Below, in pieces: positions 61,859-64,000 of a DNA stretch of 64,000 nucleotides. The position numbers and the translations under genes are program-made. Within the stretch, counting starts at the first letter, position 1. Every line of letters starts with the position of its first letter. The DNA comes from Seinonella peptonophila (GTDB lineage: Bacteria > Bacillota > Bacilli > Thermoactinomycetales > Thermoactinomycetaceae), in NCBI RefSeq assembly GCF_900129355.1, contig NZ_FQVL01000008.1:35155-99154 (forward strand). The letters run 5' to 3'. The notes under the pieces are model-generated. The model saw only the letters and a list, made by a program, of their open reading frames with translations. It ran no database searches and had not been told where the DNA came from.

Positions 61859-62578
61859 CTATAAATTTCTAATACAATCAATTACATCTTTTATACTTGA
61901 ACTAACCGCTATTGTCTTTTCGATTTCTAAGCGTTTCAGTAAGGAAGCTATGATTTCGTCTCTATTCTCTTCATCTGAAACGAAGTTTAATAAGTTGGCT
62001 GTGGCACATCGGACTTTATATGATCTATGGTTGATATAAAAAATGATTTTCGACAATTTATTGCGATCTCCATACAGATATAAAGATGTATGAAAGTTTA
62101 GCCTCACCCAATCATTTCGTTCATATTTTAAACGCCTTCTAATCGCAAATCCCCCTTTTTTGGCGTTGATTTGCGCTAGTGCAATAGCCGCCGTTCCTCT
62201 TACTAAAATAGATCGGTCAAGTAATAATTTGATTAATGGGGGAACCGCCGAATGTATCTGATGATCCCCAACCATTTCAATAGCATTCACTCTAATCAAT
62301 TCTTCCGAATCAGTTAATGCCTTTAAATAAACAAGTTCTAGTTCCTGATCAACTGGATAAGTCATCAAAATAGTAAATATTTCGTTTCTAATATACTTAT
62401 CTAGATATGAACAATACAAATATATCAGTGTTTTCTTCAAACTATCATTTGGCTCCCATTCAGACAGTGATTGTAAAAAATCATATTTCCCATCTAGATT
62501 CTTACGATAAAATCTCTTAATCAATTCATTTTTATCATATTGAGGTTTAGCTTGTATCTCGCTATTCATTGTATGCAC
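61859..62578 (-). CDS. HEAT-repeat protein
   Basis: A 239-residue all-helical protein: repeated units such as IRVNAIEMVGDHQIHSAVPP, VRGTAAIALAQINAKKGG and VRCATANLLNFVSDEENRDE, typical of HEAT repeats. Such proteins are common immunity partners in polymorphic toxin islands. It lies in one orientation with the genes on either side. No specific toxin partner is evident. Confidence 0.72.
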   Translation of the reverse strand: MHTMNSEIQAKPQYDKNELIKRFYRKNLDGKYDFLQSLSEWEPNDSLKKTLIYLYCSYLDKYIRNEIFTILMTYPVDQELELVYLKALTDSEELIRVNAIEMVGDHQIHSAVPPLIKLLLDRSILVRGTAAIALAQINAKKGGFAIRRRLKYERNDWVRLNFHTSLYLYGDRNKLSKIIFYINHRSYKVRCATANLLNFVSDEENRDEIIASLLKRLEIEKTIAVSSSIKDVIDCIRNL

Positions 62579-62658
62579 CCTTTGTACTATATATCGATCG
62601 ATTAGTCGTTCATTAAACGCTTTGTTAACATACGCAGAATCTCATGTTTAATTCCAAT

Positions 62659-63105
62659 CTAACATGAATTCTGTTTATTTTCTTCATTGTTCTTTAAAGC
62701 TGTAACGAGATTAGGCAGTGAAATAACATAAACAATCGTTATAAACAGTTCAGTATTGGTTGAAATGGATACTGTCGATAAGATTTCATCGATTTGATGT
62801 GTACAGAAGTAGGTTAATATTCCATAGACAGGTAAAGTAAATGCTTTTACCCATCTTATTTTAAGATGAAATATATCGAATAGTATTTTAGTAATATGCT
62901 GCAGAAATACACCCGAAAAAAGCACTGGAATCATAATCAATGAAAAAGGGAATAGTGACTTAAAATTTGCTACTGTAAGATCAAAAATAGGTATTTTACT
63001 TATCAAATATATAAAAAATGCATTTGATAGAATAAAGAGGGTCGAAATGATAAATGTCAATATAATTACACCCATAACCTTCATTAAATGAATGTAGGAT
63101 TTCAT
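62659..63105 (-). CDS. Hypothetical membrane protein, four helices
   Basis: A 148-residue protein with four hydrophobic segments (about 11-36, 50-70, 87-102, 116-138) and a charged end (ALKNNEENKQNSC). Start ATG 63105, behind AGGAGT. No family recognised. Position in the immunity string suggests a membrane-acting immunity or accessory protein. Confidence 0.5.
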   Translation of the reverse strand: MKSYIHLMKVMGVIILTFIISTLFILSNAFFIYLISKIPIFDLTVANFKSLFPFSLIMIPVLFSGVFLQHITKILFDIFHLKIRWVKAFTLPVYGILTYFCTHQIDEILSTVSISTNTELFITIVYVISLPNLVTALKNNEENKQNSC

Positions 63106-63270
63106 AAAGTACTCCTCTTGAAATAATATGCAAGAAAATAGTGACTATGATAGACATGGCACTAAACCAGTACTTGAAGGAAGGTCCGCCAAGATAATCC
63201 ACTATAAAAAGTAATAGACCTGATATGGGCTTTTCTTCATGATTTGGAAAGATGATTCACATAATATGAT

Positions 63271-63870
63271 TTAGATAGTTATGATCTCTGAAAAAAGGCA
63301 ATGAAACACTTCTACTTGCCCTTCTTCCAAAAGTTCTGTTTCAATGCCATCTACTTTCTGCCGAACTATATCAGTAGTTAGTTTTACATAACCCTTACTT
63401 TTCATAAAATCATTGAAATGGGTTAGGGGCACTTCTATCTGATCTGTACATTCGACAGTGTAGAAAGACCATTTATCCTCTACTTCTTCATAATGGGTTT
63501 CACTGATGAAATAATAATAATACTTTCCCAAAAAACTGATGAATACATTTAAATCTCTTCTTTTTCCACCAAGAACACGAATGAGCTCTATATCATCATC
63601 TAATAGAGGCTGGTTTTCGTGTAGTAGAATTCGATATTCATAACCATTGTATTCCAATGCATTTGTCCAATCTAGGTAAGCAAAATTTGCAAATGCTTTC
63701 CTAATACCCATTTCCAATTGTGACTGGATATCCTTATTTTCTAAATTTTCCTGGCTGAGTGATAAGAGTGCTTGATATTGCTTTGAATTTTGATATTCTT
63801 CCATGTCAAATAATTTATATCTAGGGAAATATTTAAAAATTATATCATAAACATGCTTACTAGTATTCAT
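63271..63870 (-). CDS. Hypothetical protein, probable immunity
   Basis: A 199-residue acidic protein (start ATG 63870 behind AAGGAG), with Tyr-rich strands (FISFLGKYYYYFISETHYEE) and an acidic end (ETELLEEGQVEVFHCL). No family recognised. It lies immediately downstream of a gene that ends at 63909, possibly a second toxin, in the usual immunity position. Confidence 0.55.
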   Translation of the reverse strand: MNTSKHVYDIIFKYFPRYKLFDMEEYQNSKQYQALLSLSQENLENKDIQSQLEMGIRKAFANFAYLDWTNALEYNGYEYRILLHENQPLLDDDIELIRVLGGKRRDLNVFISFLGKYYYYFISETHYEEVEDKWSFYTVECTDQIEVPLTHFNDFMKSKGYVKLTTDIVRQKVDGIETELLEEGQVEVFHCLFSEIITI

Positions 63871-63908
63871 TTCCTGTTATCTCCTTTATTAAAGCGTTTA
63901 TCAGTTAA

Positions 63909-64000
63909 TCATTTTTTAGCCTTCTTTGCAGCTCGAATCCCTTTTTTAGCCAATTCATTTATTTCCTCTTGCGATATATTTACCATTCTGACCCACATAC
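63909..64000 (-). CDS. Partial gene at the right edge (5' end outside window)
   Basis: The minus strand enters the window with an open frame ending in NISQEEINELAKKGIRAAKK, KAKK stop at 63909. A second frame, YVGQNGKYIARGNK, stops at 63955 and cannot be excluded. Place directly upstream of a probable immunity gene suggests the end of another polymorphic toxin. Too little is visible to be sure. Confidence 0.35.
   Translation of the reverse strand, partial: MWVRMVNISQEEINELAKKGIRAAKKAKK

Overview
The window reads as a chromosomal segment of a low-GC, spore-forming Bacillales bacterium. The support is a SAM-I (S-box) riboswitch ahead of metH, speH, yitJ, yfhH and glnKL homologues, small His/Arg-rich spore-coat-like proteins, a YukC/EssB protein and a fatty acid desaturase of the Bacillus type. 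The futalosine-pathway pair mqnB-mqnD, rather than a men operon, and the many TPR/HTH and Rhs genes point towards the Thermoactinomycetaceae or a nearby family. That placement is inference. No rRNA, tRNA or CRISPR array was seen.

Layout. 1-16.9 kb is mostly housekeeping: an acetate-type symporter with its DUF485 partner, speH, an SPFH protein coupled to an NAD-kinase-like protein, a truncated AMP-ligase-like protein, yfhH, ispH, a 3D-domain wall protein, an AlkZ-like DNA glycosylase, a glutamate/dicarboxylate carrier downstream of a GlnK-GlnL two-component system with a GlnL-box-like repeat, and a Nudix hydrolase. 17.0-18.1 kb holds an IS200/IS605 element with intact tnpA, a gutted tnpB and its right-end guide-RNA region. 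18.3-20.2 kb is a GC-rich ABC exporter. 20.4-27.7 kb holds a 35-residue membrane peptide, the riboswitch-controlled metH-yitJ operon and an HTH-TPR regulator.

27.9-37.1 kb has a GC-rich 42-codon gene, a DUF4397 protein, an ABC exporter with a sensor kinase and response regulator, a HIT protein, and a marR-adaptor-adaptor-DHA2 efflux operon. 37.1-39.9 kb is a remnant zone: an orphan EssB beside a broken type IV coupling protein. 40-47 kb carries sodC, a P1B ATPase that has lost nearly all catalytic motifs, small basic proteins, an HtpX-like protease and mqnBD. 47-51.4 kb carries a padR operon with a repeated membrane motif, a desaturase with iterated operator-like sites, and a GC-rich MFS protein.

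51.6-64 kb is an accessory island. It has the C-terminal half of an Rhs/YD-repeat toxin, several probable immunity genes (two families, A and B, present as a duplicated A-B module plus one further A), a phage-type lysis cassette (xhlA, holin, amidase) with a PIG-L deacetylase, HEAT-repeat and membrane proteins, and a second possible toxin end at the right edge. The Rhs fragment is joined head-to-head to a regulator that has lost the first part of its HTH, which marks a rearrangement breakpoint near 60.0 kb.

Four separated units (18.3-20.2, 27.9-28.1, 43.7-44.05 and 50.0-51.4 kb) use GC-ending codons, unlike everything around them. They look like independent insertions from one high-GC source.
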